Below are positions 1 to 11,033 of a stretch of 32,943 bases of DNA, piece by piece (within the stretch, counting starts at the first letter, position 1; the number at the start of each line of letters is the position of its first letter). This stretch comes from Rhynchosporium graminicola (taxonomy: Eukaryota; Ascomycota; Leotiomycetes; Helotiales; Ploettnerulaceae), in NCBI GenBank assembly GCA_900074885.1, contig FJUW01000108.1, forward strand, positions 1 through 32,943, given 5' to 3'. Below the pieces are notes generated by a model, which was given only the letters and a program-made list of their open reading frames with translations, searched no databases and was not told the origin of the DNA. The translations under genes and the position numbers were made by a program.

Positions 1-367
1 AGCCCTAAAGTTTATAAAAGATCTAACTTAATAAGTATTTAAAAATAAATATTAGAAAAACTAATATATATATATATATAAAGTAGTAATATAAAGATAG
101 AATCAAGCAGATAGCTATATTATAGTATTATTAATAGAAGATAAAGCTAGCCTTATAAGTAACTAATAGTATAGCCATAGACTATAAAAGAGCTATAAAT
201 AAGTTATATAAAGAGAGAAAAGTAGTAATAATAATAATAATAGAGATTATAGTAGTAGTAGTAGTATTAAGATCCTTTAGTCTTTTAATATCTATTATAA
301 TTTAAAATTAATCTATAGATTTTATATATATACTTAATACTTATAGTATTACTTAAAGAGTTAAATT
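1..367. other. AT-rich, RIP-like flank; no gene seen
   Basis: This is the target DNA into which element B inserted. It is extremely AT-rich and stop-dense in all frames, with almost no CA or TG dinucleotides. A (TA)n run lies at about 62-80, and TAA/TAG trinucleotide runs lie at about 226-240 and 250-266. No coding trace was recognised. Once B is removed it joins the similar stretch at 16,934-17,110, so both are probably parts of one older degraded repeat. Confidence 0.6.
363..367. repeat. Target-site duplication of element B, left copy
   Basis: AAATT immediately precedes the terminal TGTAACGA of element B. The matching right copy at 16,929-16,933 reads AAATC. The one difference is a C-to-T transition, as RIP would produce. 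A 5-bp duplication is typical of Ty3/Gypsy integration. Confidence 0.75.
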
Positions 368-635
368 TGTAACGACACAAGACTCAAGGCGGTATATAAG
401 CAAGAATAAACAAGTAGAGAGGCTAAGAGCGATCTTATATAGTTTACTATAAAGGAAACAAAAAGATAAGGAAGGAAGAAGAGGAGAGATAGAATATAAG
501 GCACCTTATATATATATGCCGGTACTAGCCCGATACTATACTGAGTCGGATACTAGTTCTGCCGGGATACCTATGAACTTAGGCCTTAGTATCTATCCTT
601 CTTCTTATATAACCTTCAGGTAAGCTATCGTCATA
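368..635 (-). repeat. 3' LTR of element B (268 bp)
   Basis: It begins TGTAACGA on the plus strand and ends TCGTCATA, an RIP-altered TCGTTACA, so the LTR carries 8-bp terminal inverted repeats. In its transcriptional (minus) orientation it has a TATATATA stretch followed by a CT-rich tract, a plausible promoter and initiator layout. It matches the LTRs at 2,500-2,767, 11,034-11,301 and 16,661-16,928 in length and order. The differences I saw are mostly transitions. Confidence 0.88.
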
Positions 636-1138
636 TTACCTCCCTCTTAAGAAGAGCTTAACCCTAAGCTCGGAAGGTTATAGTTTATACTAGAATTAGT
701 CTTTATTATAACTATTTTCGTTGATATTCGCTTAATAGGCGCTAGCCGCTCTTTAGTAGTAGTAAATTCTTTATCAGGTTCTGACTAGTTATATCGCTAT
801 AATAGTACTATATTAGTCGTAGCTTCTAAATCGGGCAGTAAGTAGTATTTACTTTATCTGTTTATAGCGGGAGTCGAGTTTAAGTAGGGCGTAAGGTATA
901 TAAAGGAAGGGGTTTATTAATATTAGAGCCTTTCTTTTTCAACTGCGATAACTACTTTAACTTATAAGTTTACTTTCCCTAGACTATAATACGATTCCCA
1001 GAGTAAGTATTATTACTAACTACTATAGCAGTCTGCTATAATCTTATATATCAATCGACCTAATTAACTCTTTTCTTAATATAAGTAAGTTTCCTATCTT
1101 AGTATTAGGGATTTCATAGATCTATAATACTAACTCCT
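636..1138 (+). promoter_or_regulatory. Polypurine tract of B and putative promoter/leader of the antisense ORF
   Basis: Next to the LTR, the minus strand reads as a purine-rich tract ending GGTAATA. This is the B counterpart of the G9 tract at 11,022-11,030. The remaining 480 bp contain no open reading frame I can follow. A TATATAAA motif at 897-904 lies about 235 bp before the proposed start of the antisense ORF. Its counterpart in element A is at about 10,765-10,772. The polypurine tract follows from its position. The promoter role is inference, because RIP creates TA-rich motifs by itself. Confidence 0.4.
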
Positions 1139-2067
1139 ATAGTACCTTTACTAGTTCCCGCTAGTACTCTTTCGGCGGCGTATCGTATATATTACCTGCG
1201 ATATATTCACGCTTTCCTTAAGATAAAGTATAATAATACTCTTATTCTAGAACTTCTATATTCGTTTAATAAGCCTAACTCTAAGCTTTATAAGTATTAT
1301 TCAGCGTTAAAGAGTAGTTACGAGCTTATAAGTTACTTGAACCTAAACGCAGGTATATATACTAACGCGTTATAGTTACCTAATTATATTAATATAAAGT
1401 ACGCTATTTTATCCGGGTTATTTCCTAGTAGTAAAGCTAAGGACGCGGAGCTAAATCAGAGCAGTATCGTAGCTACCTGTAAGGCGATTAATCAGATCTA
1501 TTATCTTACGAAATCTACTGCTCCTATTACTACGTTAGAGATTACTACTATATAATTAGCGGAAACTTAAGCTTTAAGGCGTTCTATAGAGAAGGTATTT
1601 AAGAAGTTAGAGTTTATTAAGATAATAAGTTAAGATCTTGAATCCTTAGATACTAGTATAATACTAATATAATATAGGATCTAAATCTTTTAATAGTAGA
1701 TTCGGCGAAGTCTAGGTTAATAATATAAATAGCGTTAAAGTAAACGAAAGAGTTAAATAGTATTATATAGGAATTTGCGAAGAAAGCTATATTTAAAGCT
1801 ACGATATCTAATACTAAAGGAAAAAGGAATTTGCCTTCTAGTTCAGAGAAAGCGTCAGATCTAGATACTCCCGGACCTTCTCTAAAGAAGAAACCTTATA
1901 GGATTAGTTATTATACTCGGTTTACTACTAGAGTAGTATTAGCAGGTTTAAGTAAGGAGTTAGATATAGTAGTTCTAGTTCTAGATATTCCAGAATTACT
2001 AGAAGCTCCGGAGAACTTAGAAGAGAAAGCTAGTAAAATAGAGATAATTAAAGAAGTAGAGTTTTAG
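1139..2067 (+). pseudogene. Antisense accessory ORF of element B, function unknown, RIP-broken
   Basis: This ORF runs opposite to B's gag-pol, between the pol end and the 3' LTR. The likely start is ATA at 1139 (ATG altered by G-to-A), followed by a run that begins VPLLVPASTLSAAY. One coherent frame (about 1,142-1,660) contains few stops, all explainable as CAA or CAG changed to TAA or TAG. Coherence then moves to another frame that ends at the TAG of 2,065-2,067. The last part is open for 78 codons. Element A carries the same ORF at exactly the same length (929 bp; 9,578-10,506 minus), with the same frame change, so the arrangement predates both copies. The composition looks like a soluble, mostly helical protein, with charged Lys/Glu stretches near the C-terminus. 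I recognise no family. It overlaps the apparent pol stop tail-to-tail by 20 bp. The 929-bp length is not a multiple of three, so an intron or an ancestral frameshift is possible. Confidence 0.6.
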
Positions 2068-2494
2068 ATATAGTATTATTATAGAGTATAATCAGGGGAT
2101 TATCCTTAGTAATAATTTCTAATACTAGTAACTATAATAGCTTATTATCCTCTAAATAACTATAGTTATCTATTCTGTCTTCTTAAGCCTTAATCTACTA
2201 ATCTAGTTTATATAGAGGTCCAGGTTTACTTAAGTTAATAGTATAGAAATCTCTAAGCTTATACGAAGCACCTATTAAGTCGGAAGCGTTATATTAAGTT
2301 AAGTCCGGGTCGTAGCCTAGCTAGCTAACTTAATACTTCAGATTACCTCTTAGGAGCTATATAGTAAGTATATCTTATAACTCCTACTCTTCTTAAGTAG
2401 TAATAACCTCTAGGGGTAGGTTTTATAACTTCTAGCTTAGTAATAGGTCGTCCGGGTCCTTAAAAAGTAATTCGGGAGCGAATATATTATAAAT
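2048..2494 (-). pseudogene. Element B pol, 3' fragment with chromodomain
   Basis: This is the displaced end of B's polyprotein, cut off from the rest by element A. Read on the minus strand, it continues the pol frame from 11,302 without a shift. It holds a chromodomain-like segment at about 2,270-2,400 (LKY..S.LGYD.DLT.YNASDLI pattern), then a tail ending at an apparent TAA at 2,048-2,050. A chromodomain after the integrase marks chromoviruses and is thought to steer insertion to H3K9-methylated chromatin. The stops are mostly TAG/TAA where the A copy or the family suggests Gln or Trp. Confidence 0.75.
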
Positions 2495-2499
2495 AGAAG
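2495..2499. repeat. Target-site duplication of element A, left copy (AGAAG)
   Basis: AGAAG directly precedes A's 5' LTR and recurs at 11,302-11,306 directly after A's 3' LTR. The uninterrupted homologous site inside A's own pol (9,146-9,150, opposite strand) has a single copy, so the empty-site structure can be read within this window. Confidence 0.9.
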
Positions 2500-2767
2500 T
2501 ATAACGATAGCTCACCTGAATATCATATGAGAAGAAGGATAGATAATAGGGCCTAAGTTCATAGGTATCCCGGTAGAACTAGTATCCGACCCGGTATAAT
2601 ATCGGACTAGTACCGGCATATATATATAAGGTACTTTATACTCTATCTCTCTTCTTCTTCTTTCCTTATCTTTTTATTTCCTTTATAGTAGACTATATAA
2701 GATCGCTCTTAGCCTCCCTACTTATTTATTCTTATTTATATACTGCTTTAAGTCTTATATTATTATA
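2500..2767 (+). repeat. 5' LTR of element A (268 bp)
   Basis: It begins TATAACGA (TGTAACGA with a G-to-A change) and ends TTATTATA (a decayed TCGTTACA). A TATATATATAAGG promoter-like motif lies at about 2,619-2,631, followed by a CT-rich stretch at about 2,641-2,680, and the orientation matches gag-pol. Its length is identical to the 3' copy at 11,034-11,301. The visible differences are transitions. Confidence 0.9.
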
Positions 2768-3399
2768 TTAAATAAAAAGATTAAGATAGCTAGAGATAGC
2801 TTATTATAATATCTTACTATTAAGTTAGTTATTCGATAACTACTCGTATATAGCCGAGATACTAGAGATCTCTTAGATAACTATAAATTAGGGTTTAATT
2901 TAGCTTATCGTAAATAGTATAATAGAGGAGGTTTTCGCTAATACTCTTTTAATAACTCCCTTAGTATAAAGGAATTATAAACAGATTTTAAAGAAAGTAT
3001 AATAAATACTCCGGAACTTTAACCTCTATATATCGCTACCGAAATAGCCCTAATATACTCCTTTTTAAGCTACTATTATAGCTCTTAACTAATAAACTAG
3101 AGACCTCTCTAGTTCTAGGGGAACTTAACGCGATCTCTCTCGCTCTACCTCTGAACCTAAAATATTATATCTTTCCTTACTCTAAATATCTCTTACTCTA
3201 GAGAATATTAATACCTTATTAAGGAAGTACTAACTAAGAGAGAAAGGAAAATAAAAGCGAAATTCACTAGAAATATAATCGCTAAGTACTCTTATTACTA
3301 TAGGTAACTCGAACCTGATCTATTCCCTCTTATAATAATTAGCGGACTAAGAGGAAAAGAATAACTCTCTAGAAGATACTATAGATAGACTGATTTCTA
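2768..3399 (+). other. Leader of element A with candidate primer-binding site
   Basis: The 18 bases after the 5' LTR are AT-rich (TTAAATAAAAAG followed by ATTAAG). In element B the same place reads ATCAAG, so the segment is conserved apart from RIP. It does not start with the TGG expected opposite a tRNA 3' CCA, so the priming mechanism is unclear. The rest of the stretch has many stops in all frames. I could not follow gag coding upstream of about 3,400, although gag may start earlier. Confidence 0.45.
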
Positions 3400-4600
3400 T
3401 ATAAGATAGGTTCCTTATAGGGGTCCCTCGCTTATCTTCGACTCTCTTACTAGAACTAATACTATAATCTTCGTATATAGCGGAGTTTAATAAGCTAATA
3501 AACTCTATTCTAATACGTAATACTAAGAGAGAGGATATTATTCCTAATAAACTATCTCCTTCTCCTAGCGCCGAATCAGTAGAGTTACGCCCTAAGAAGT
3601 CTTATCTTACTAAGAAGATCCTGCCCCTAGATAATAGATCGGACCTTACTTTCCTCTAATAGAGAGTATCGATACGAGACTAGCTAGCTATAAACGCCGA
3701 CTACTACCCTACGGACTTCTCCCGGCGCGTTCTCGTATAAGAGCTAGTTACTAGATTAGCTAAGGAGTATCTTACGCCTTAGTATCTCGCTAATAAGTTT
3801 AAAACTAGTAATAAAATAATCTCCTTATTAGAGGAGAACTTTCTTACTAGTTTAGAGGAAGATAACTACTATAACGCTTTCTACTACTTAGAAATATAAT
3901 AACTTAGCTATATACGCGAGACTTTCGCCGAGTTTCGTAATCGATTTCAAAGTACTACTATCTAAAGTAAAGTTAAAAAGAAAGAGTAGTTCTTTTATAT
4001 ATAAGATAAGATTATACTATCCTTACGCGCTTTAACCCTTATTATTAAACTAATATAGAATAAGGATTACGCTTCTATAGTTAGATCCTTACTTTCTTTT
4101 AATACTAAGCGTTATTATAACTCAGAACGTACTTATCCTGAGAAAGCTACTACTTAGGTATAGTACTATAAGCTTACTATTACTATTATAACTACTACTA
4201 GTTCTACCTCTTATTAGTCCTTAAGCTTAGCTCCTAGATAAACTACTCCTATATTATACGTATATACTTCTACCCCGGTATAAGCTAGTACTCCCTCCGC
4301 GCTAAAACGCCCTACTACCTCGACTAGAGAACTCCTTAAGTATTATAGTTATAGATAGCTTAGTTATATTAAGCTAAACTGCCCTAACTTACTTAAAGTT
4401 TAATTAATTAACGAATTTCCAGAAGAAGAAAGAGTAGCTAAAGAAGTAATAGAGAATATACCCTCCGAATCTAGACTAATACTAAAGGGAAATAATAAGG
4501 CTTAAGTAAAAACTCTTTCCTAAGTTTATATAAATATAATCTCTTTAATCTTAACCTTAACTCCCTAATAGGAGATAAGTAATTTATATACCTAATTATA
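3400..4600 (+). pseudogene. Element A gag, RIP-broken, with CCHC zinc knuckle
   Basis: One frame reads as a Gag-like protein from about 3,423. It has a charged region, then a capsid-like stretch containing INADYYPTDFSRRV at about 3,690-3,730, then a nucleocapsid zinc knuckle at 4,341-4,382. The knuckle spacing is exactly C-x2-C-x4-H-x4-C, but three of the four ligand codons are now TAT (TGT or CAT changed by RIP) and only the last TGC survives. Gag would form the virus-like particle and bind genomic RNA. The frame differs from that of protease and RT: knuckle to protease Asp is 302 nt, the same in element B. That points to an ancestral gag/pol frameshift rather than later damage. The N-terminal limit is uncertain. 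Confidence 0.75.
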
Positions 4601-7600
4601 GTTAATATAAACGGGCTAAGAGTCTCTATAAATAGCTTAATCGATACTAGAGCGAATAGTTATCTATTTGTTAATTATACTCTTACTAGATAACTATCGG
4701 GAGCCCTTAGTATTAAAATCGAGCTACTATTTTATTCTATTCTAATACGTAGTTTCTAATAGTCTATTAGAACCTATATTACTTATTTTATATATTTATA
4801 CTTTTCTATTAATAGTAAGCGTATTTATAACTACTCTTTTATTCTCCTCGATTTAGGATAATAAAATATAATTATTAGTATTAAATAGATATAATAATTT
4901 CAGGTTAAGTTAGATATACTCTACTATAAGCTATTATAATCGGAACGCTATCTAGCTACTTTCTAATATAATAAGGAGATAATTATAACTTTATTACTTT
5001 ATAAACCTAGTATTAATTAAACTTACTAAATCGATACTAACGCGCGGGACTTAGCTATAAACTAGCTAGACTAATACTAATTATATTAAATAGTAGTATT
5101 ATAATATATTAATATATTATTCTTACTCTTTAACTTATTTCCGCTTATTACTAAGGAATCCGAACCCTTTTCCGCTCCGAATTTATTAAGAAAGGTACTT
5201 ACGCCGAAATCTTATTATAAGTACTCTTCTTAACCTCTAAGGATCTAGAAACTAGTTCTGATTTACTAAATTAGTATTATAGCTTTTCACTTTAATATAA
5301 AATATAAAAGTTCCGAATTATTCTTTATTAGTATCTATAAGATAGATTACTTCTTATAAGACTATCTAAATAGCGACTCTCCTAAGGATTCTAATACTAA
5401 ACGACTTGTAGCTAAAAAGCTATCGGAATAGTACTATACTCTTAAGGAAGCCTTTTCTAAGCGGGATTCTAATATTCTTCTACTTTATCGCTTATATAAT
5501 TATAGAATTATCTTAGAAGAACTATTACTTAATATATATTCGCTCTTATATTAGTAATCTATAGATAAACTATAAGTAACTAAAGAGTACTTTATAAAGA
5601 ACTTAGATAAAGGATTTATCGAATCTAGCTAAAGTCCCTTTATATTACTTATACTATTTATTAAGAAAGCCAATAGAGGATTACGCTTTTATATCGACTA
5701 TTATAAGCTTAATACGATTACTCGAAAGGATTCCTACTTAATACTTAGGATTAATAAGCTCTTAACTTATATATCTAAAGTAATAATCTTTATTAAACTA
5801 GATATCTAAGTAGTATTTAATTATATCTATATAGACCCCGAATCCGAGGAGTATATTACTTTCTAAACTCGCTTCGGATCTTATAAATATAAAATATTAC
5901 CTTTTAGGCTTTATAATAGACTTAGTATATACTAGCGATATATAAATAATATACTACTAGATTACTTAGATAATTTCTATATAGCTTACCTAGATAATAT
6001 TCTTATATACTCGGAAACGCTCTAAGAATATAAAGAATATATTAAATTAGTATTATAATACTTAATAGATACCGGACTCTAAGTAGATATTAAGAAAAGC
6101 GAATTCTATATTACTTAAACTAAATACCTTAGATATATTGTTACTATTAACAGAATCGAGCTAGATCCTAAGAAAGTAGTATTATTAGTAGACTAGAAGT
6201 ACTTCGAAATAGTAATAGCTATGAAATTCTTCTTAGGATTCTATAGGTTTTACTATTAATTTATTCGGAATTTTAGCCTTATTACTAAACCTCTCTTAGT
6301 ACTTACTTAACCTATAGTACTATAGAATTTCACTAATAATTATAAGAAGTCCTTTAACGATTTATATTAATAGCTACTATTAGTATAGAAACTATACTAT
6401 TTTAACTCTAAATTATAAACTAAACTAGAAATTAATACTTTTAATAATATAATAGCTAGAGTTATCTCTTAATTATATAAAGATAACTAGTAGTATCTAA
6501 TTAGATTCTACTCTTATATTCTTAATAGATATAAACTAAACTAAGAGATCTATAATAAGGAATTATATATTATTATTAAGTCTTTCCGGAAATAGAGACC
6601 GGAACTTATATCTCTACGATACTATACTAGCGTATATACGGACTATCGATCCTTAGAATACTTTATAACTACTAAAGTCCTAACTAGTAAGTAAGCTAGA
6701 TAAATAGAATTCCTTTCTAAATTTAACTTTTAAATTATATATATACTTAGTAAAGATAATACTAAAGCTAATATCCTTAGCTATAAGAAATAAGATCTAA
6801 AGATATAGGAATAATAGAAATAGGATAATAGATCTCGGGTTTTATTACCTCTAGATTACTTAGACCTTAGGATTAATACAGAACTAGTTAAGTATTATAT
6901 TAATTAAATTAGTTATATATACTTAATATTACTAAGGACTAATATACTACTAGAACTTATATATAACTCCTTTGATTTAATCGAGAAATTATATTAATTT
7001 AACTAAGAATTATTCTCTAAGGAACGAAATATATTAAGAGATAGCTATACTATTAATAATAATTTACTATTTTATAATAGTTATCTATACGTATAATATT
7101 ATACTCTACTATATACTTATTTAATTAGTGAAATCTATAATTAAGTTTCTTCTACTTATCTAAATACTCGTNTAACAGAATCGAGCTAGATCCTAAGAAA
7201 GTAGTATTATTAGTAGACTAGAAGTACTTCGAAATAGTAATAGCTATGAAATTCTTCTTAGGATTCTATAGGTTTTACTATTAATTTATTCGGAATTTTA
7301 GCCTTATTACTAAACCTCTCTTAGTACTTACTTAACCTATAGTACTATAGAATTTCACTAATAATTATAAGAAGTCCTTTAACGATTTATATTAATAGCT
7401 ACTATTAGTATAGAAACTATACTATTTTAACTCTAAATTATAAACTAAACTAGAAATTAATACTTTTAATAATATAATAGCTAGAGTTATCTCTTAATTA
7501 TATAAAGATAACTAGTAGTATCTAATTAGATTCTACTCTTATATTCTTAATAGATATAAACTAAACTAAGAGATCTATAATAAGGAATTATATATTATTA

Positions 7601-9597
7601 TTAAGTCTTTCCGGAAATAGAGACCGGAACTTATATCTCTACGATACTATACTAGCGTATATACGGACTATCGATCCTTAGAATACTTTATAACTACTAA
7701 AGTCCTAACTAGTAAGTAAGCTAGATAAATAGAATTCCTTTCTAAATTTAACTTTTAAATTATATATATACTTAGTAAAGATAATACTAAAGCTAATATC
7801 CTTAGCTATAAGAAATAAGATCTAAAGATATAGGAATAATAGAAATAGGATAATAGATCTCGGGTTTTATTACCTCTAGATTACTTAGACCTTAGGATTA
7901 ATACAGAACTAGTTAAGTATTATATTAATTAAATTAGTTATATATACTTAATATTACTAAGGACTAATATACTACTAGAACTTATATATAACTCCTTTGA
8001 TTTAATCGAGAAATTATATTAATTTAACTAAGAATTATTCTCTAAGGAACGAAATATATTAAGAGATAGCTATACTATTAATAATAATTTACTATTTTAT
8101 AATAGTTATCTATACGTATAATATTATACTCTACTATATACTTATTTAATTAGTGAAATCTATAATTAAGTTTCTTCTACTTATCTAAATACTCGTAAGA
8201 CTACTAAAATAATTTCTACTTATTACTACTAGAAAGGACTCGTATCGGATATAAAATAGTATACTTATAATTACCGCTCTTATTAGTACTCTTATCTGAA
8301 GTATATAAAATAGTAAGGATTCCTCTACTTATTACTAGTACTTAGCTACTTTATATAGTACTTAGCTATAGATTTTAAAGACTTCTCGCTTAATAACTAA
8401 AGATTTAATAAGATATTAGTATTTATTAACCGCTTAAGGAATAACTACGTATCGATACTATACTACTATAATATTAATACTCGCGAGATAGCGATATTAT
8501 TTATCTAATAGATATATTGTTTCAGATATACCCTTAAGTTAATTATATCTAACTAAGGAGCTTAGTTAGTCTTATCCTTCTAGTAAGAGTTTTATTATAT
8601 AATTAGAGTTAAAGTTAAGCTCTCTATTTCCTTCTACTAGTAAACTAATAGATAAATAGAGATTATAAATTAGTATATTAATTAATACTTTAGACCTTTT
8701 ATTAATTACTACTAGAGTAACTAAGGCGAACTATTACTAATAATAAACCGCGCTTAAGTAACTTTACCTTACGACTCTATTAGTATAGCGCTATATACCT
8801 TTAAATATAATATATTACTACGGAATAGCTAAGACTAGAAGTAACTTACCGGATCGATACTATAAGAGAAGCTTAATTATATTAATACTAAATCCTTAGC
8901 TAAATATACTAAATCCGCTATCGAGGTTATAAAAGCTAATATACTAGCTACTTAGTATAAGATAAGCGCTATAACTGACCCGAAATAGTATAATATTAAT
9001 TAGGAAGTTAGAGATAAGGTATTTCTCTTTATAAGGAACCTTAAGAATTACTAGCTAAGTAAGAAGTTATCTAGTCTTTAGGTAGGACTATACTAGGTCC
9101 TAGCTAAGATCGGATACTCTTATAAGCTAGATTTGCCCCCGGGATCTTCTATTTATAATATATTCGCTCCTGAATTACTCTTTAAGGACCCGGACGACCT
9201 ATTACTAGGCTAGGAGTTATAAAACCTACCCCCGGAAGTTATTATTACTTAAGAAGAGTAAGAGTTATAAGATATACTTACTATATAGCTCCTAAGAGGT
9301 AATCTGAAGTATTAAGTTAGCTAGCTAGGCTACGACCTAGATTTAACTTAGTATAACGCTTCTGACCTAATAAGTACTCTATATAAGCTTAGAGACTTCT
9401 ATGCTATTAACTTAAGTAAACCTAGACTTCCGCGTAAACTAGAATAGTAGATTAAGGCTTAGGAAGATAGAATAGATAACTATAATTACTTAGAGGATAA
9501 TAAGCTATTATAGTTACTAGTATTAGAATTTATTACTAAGGATAATCCCCCGATTATACTCTGTAATAACGCTATATCTAGAACTCTACTTCTTTAA
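4560..9597 (+). pseudogene. Element A pol: protease, RT, RNase H, integrase, chromodomain; RIP-broken
   Basis: Ty3/Gypsy domain order. Protease: LIDT(R)ANSY with Asp at 4,643 and Gly changed to Arg. RT: FYIDYYKLN block near 5,689 and the active site YLDN at 5,987-5,998 (second Asp codon now AAT). RNase H is at about 6,400-6,480. Integrase: first Asp at 8,371, second at 8,551 (now Asn), Glu at 8,659. The last two have exactly 35 residues between them, a DD35E core. The chromodomain is at about 9,250-9,375, and the tail ends at TAA 9,595-9,597. A 1,025-bp tandem copy (6,147-8,196) shifts the frame between RT and integrase. Without it, protease to chromodomain lie in one frame, as in element B. 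Stops are numerous and almost all TAA/TAG. The product would have copied and integrated the element. It is non-functional now. Confidence 0.9.
6147..8196 (+). repeat. 1,025-bp tandem duplication joined at an N; probable assembly artefact
   Basis: Segment 6,147-7,171 is repeated at 7,172-8,196, with an undetermined base (N) at position 7,172 exactly at the join. Every line I compared is identical. The distance RT YLDN to first integrase Asp is 2,384 nt in A and 1,359 nt in B, a difference of exactly 1,025. The period is not a multiple of three, so it breaks the pol frame. A real duplication exposed to RIP should have diverged. The simplest reading is two overlapping contig ends placed end to end without merging. 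Confidence 0.85.
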
Positions 9598-10506
9598 CTA
9601 CTTCTATTTTACTAGCTTTCTCTCTTAAGTTCTCCGGAGCTTCTAGTAAATCTAGAATATCTAGAACCGGAATTATTATATCTAACTCCTTACTTAAATC
9701 TATTAACGTAGCTCTAGTAGTAGACCGAGTATAATAGCTAATCCTATAGGCTTTCTTCTTTAGAGAGAGTCCGGGAGTATCTAGATCTGATGCTATCTCT
9801 AAACTAGAAGGCAAATTCCTCTTTCCCTTAGTATTAGATATCGTAGCTTTAAATATAGCTTTCTTTATAAATTCCTATATAATACTATTTAATTCCTTCG
9901 TCTACTTTAATACTATTTTAGCTATTAACTTAGACTTCGCTAAATTAACTATTAGAAGATCTAAATCCTATATCGCGTTAGTATTATACTAGTATCTAAG
10001 GGTTTAAGATCGTAACTTATTACCTTAATAAACTCTAACTCCTTAAATACTTTCTCTATAGAACGCCTTAAAGCTTAAGTCTCTGCTAATTATATAGTAG
10101 TAATCTCTAACGTAGTAGTAGGAGCAGCAGATTTCGCGAGACGATAGATCCGATTAATAGCTTTATAAGTAGCTATAATACTACCCCGATTTAGCTCTAT
10201 ATCTTTAGCTTTACTGCTAAGAAGTAAACTGGATAAAATAGTATACTCTATATTAATATAGTTAGGTAACTATAACGTATTAGTATATATAACTATATTT
10301 AGGTTCAAGTAACTTATATACTTATAACTACTTTTTAACGCTAAATAATACTTATAAATCTTAGAGTTAGGCTTATTAAATAAGTATAGGAGTTCTAAAA
10401 TAGGAGTATTATTATACTTTATCTTAAGGAAAGCGCGAATATATCGTAGGTAATATATATAATACGCCGCTGAAAGAGTACTAGTAGGAACTAGTAAAGG
10501 CACTAT
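9578..10506 (-). pseudogene. Antisense accessory ORF of element A, function unknown, RIP-broken
   Basis: This is the counterpart of 1,139-2,067 and has the same 929-bp length. It lies between the pol end and the 3' LTR on the strand opposite to gag-pol. The likely start is ATA at 10,504-10,506 (RIP-altered ATG). The run after it (VPLLVPTSTLSAAYY) stays open for 77 codons to a TAG near 10,270. It continues through further RIP stops, changes frame near 9,990, and ends with a 78-codon open stretch closing at 9,578. The two copies differ at scattered residues, but most of the protein is recognisable in both. This suggests the ORF was intact when the family was active. It overlaps the apparent pol stop by 20 bp. 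No domain was recognised. It could be a regulatory or accessory protein, a captured host gene, or a second capsid-like protein. I cannot choose between these. Confidence 0.6.
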
Positions 10507-11020
10507 AAGAGTTAGCGTTATAGATCCGTGAAACCCTTATACCGCACTTAAGGACTATCCCTAAAACTAAGATAGGAAACTTACTTATATTAAGAGAAGA
10601 GTTAATTAGGTCGATTAATATATAAGATTATAGTAGACTACTATAGTAGTTAGTAACGATACCTACTCTAGGAGCTATATCGTAGTCTAAGGAGAATAAA
10701 CTTATAAGTTAAAGTAGTTATTGTAGTTGAAAAGGAAAGGCTCTAATATTAATAAACCCCTTCCTTTATATACCCTATGCTCTACTTAAACTCGACTCCT
10801 ACTATAAATAAATAAAGTAAATACCGCTTACCGCCCGATTTAGAAGCTATAACTAATATAGTATTATTATAGCGATATAACTAGTTAGAACCTGATAAAG
10901 AATTTACTACTACTAAAGAGCGGCTAGCGCTTATTACGCGAATATCGACGAAAACAGTTATAATAAAGATTAATTCTAGTATAAACTATAACCTTCTGAG
11001 CTTAAGGTTAAGCTCTTCTT
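10507..11020 (-). promoter_or_regulatory. Putative promoter/leader of the antisense ORF in element A
   Basis: About 510 bp separate the antisense ORF start from the polypurine tract. No reading frame was followed here. A TTTATATA motif (TATATAAA on the minus strand) at about 10,765-10,772 corresponds in position to 897-904 in element B. A dedicated internal promoter is inferred from the antisense layout and is not demonstrated. Confidence 0.3.
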
Positions 11021-11033
11021 AGGGGGGGGGTAA
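11021..11033 (+). other. Polypurine tract of element A
   Basis: An A followed by nine G residues and TAA sits directly upstream of the 3' LTR. This is the canonical position for the plus-strand primer of reverse transcription. The B counterpart (636-650, minus strand) is interrupted by A residues, as G-to-A mutation would produce. Confidence 0.8.
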
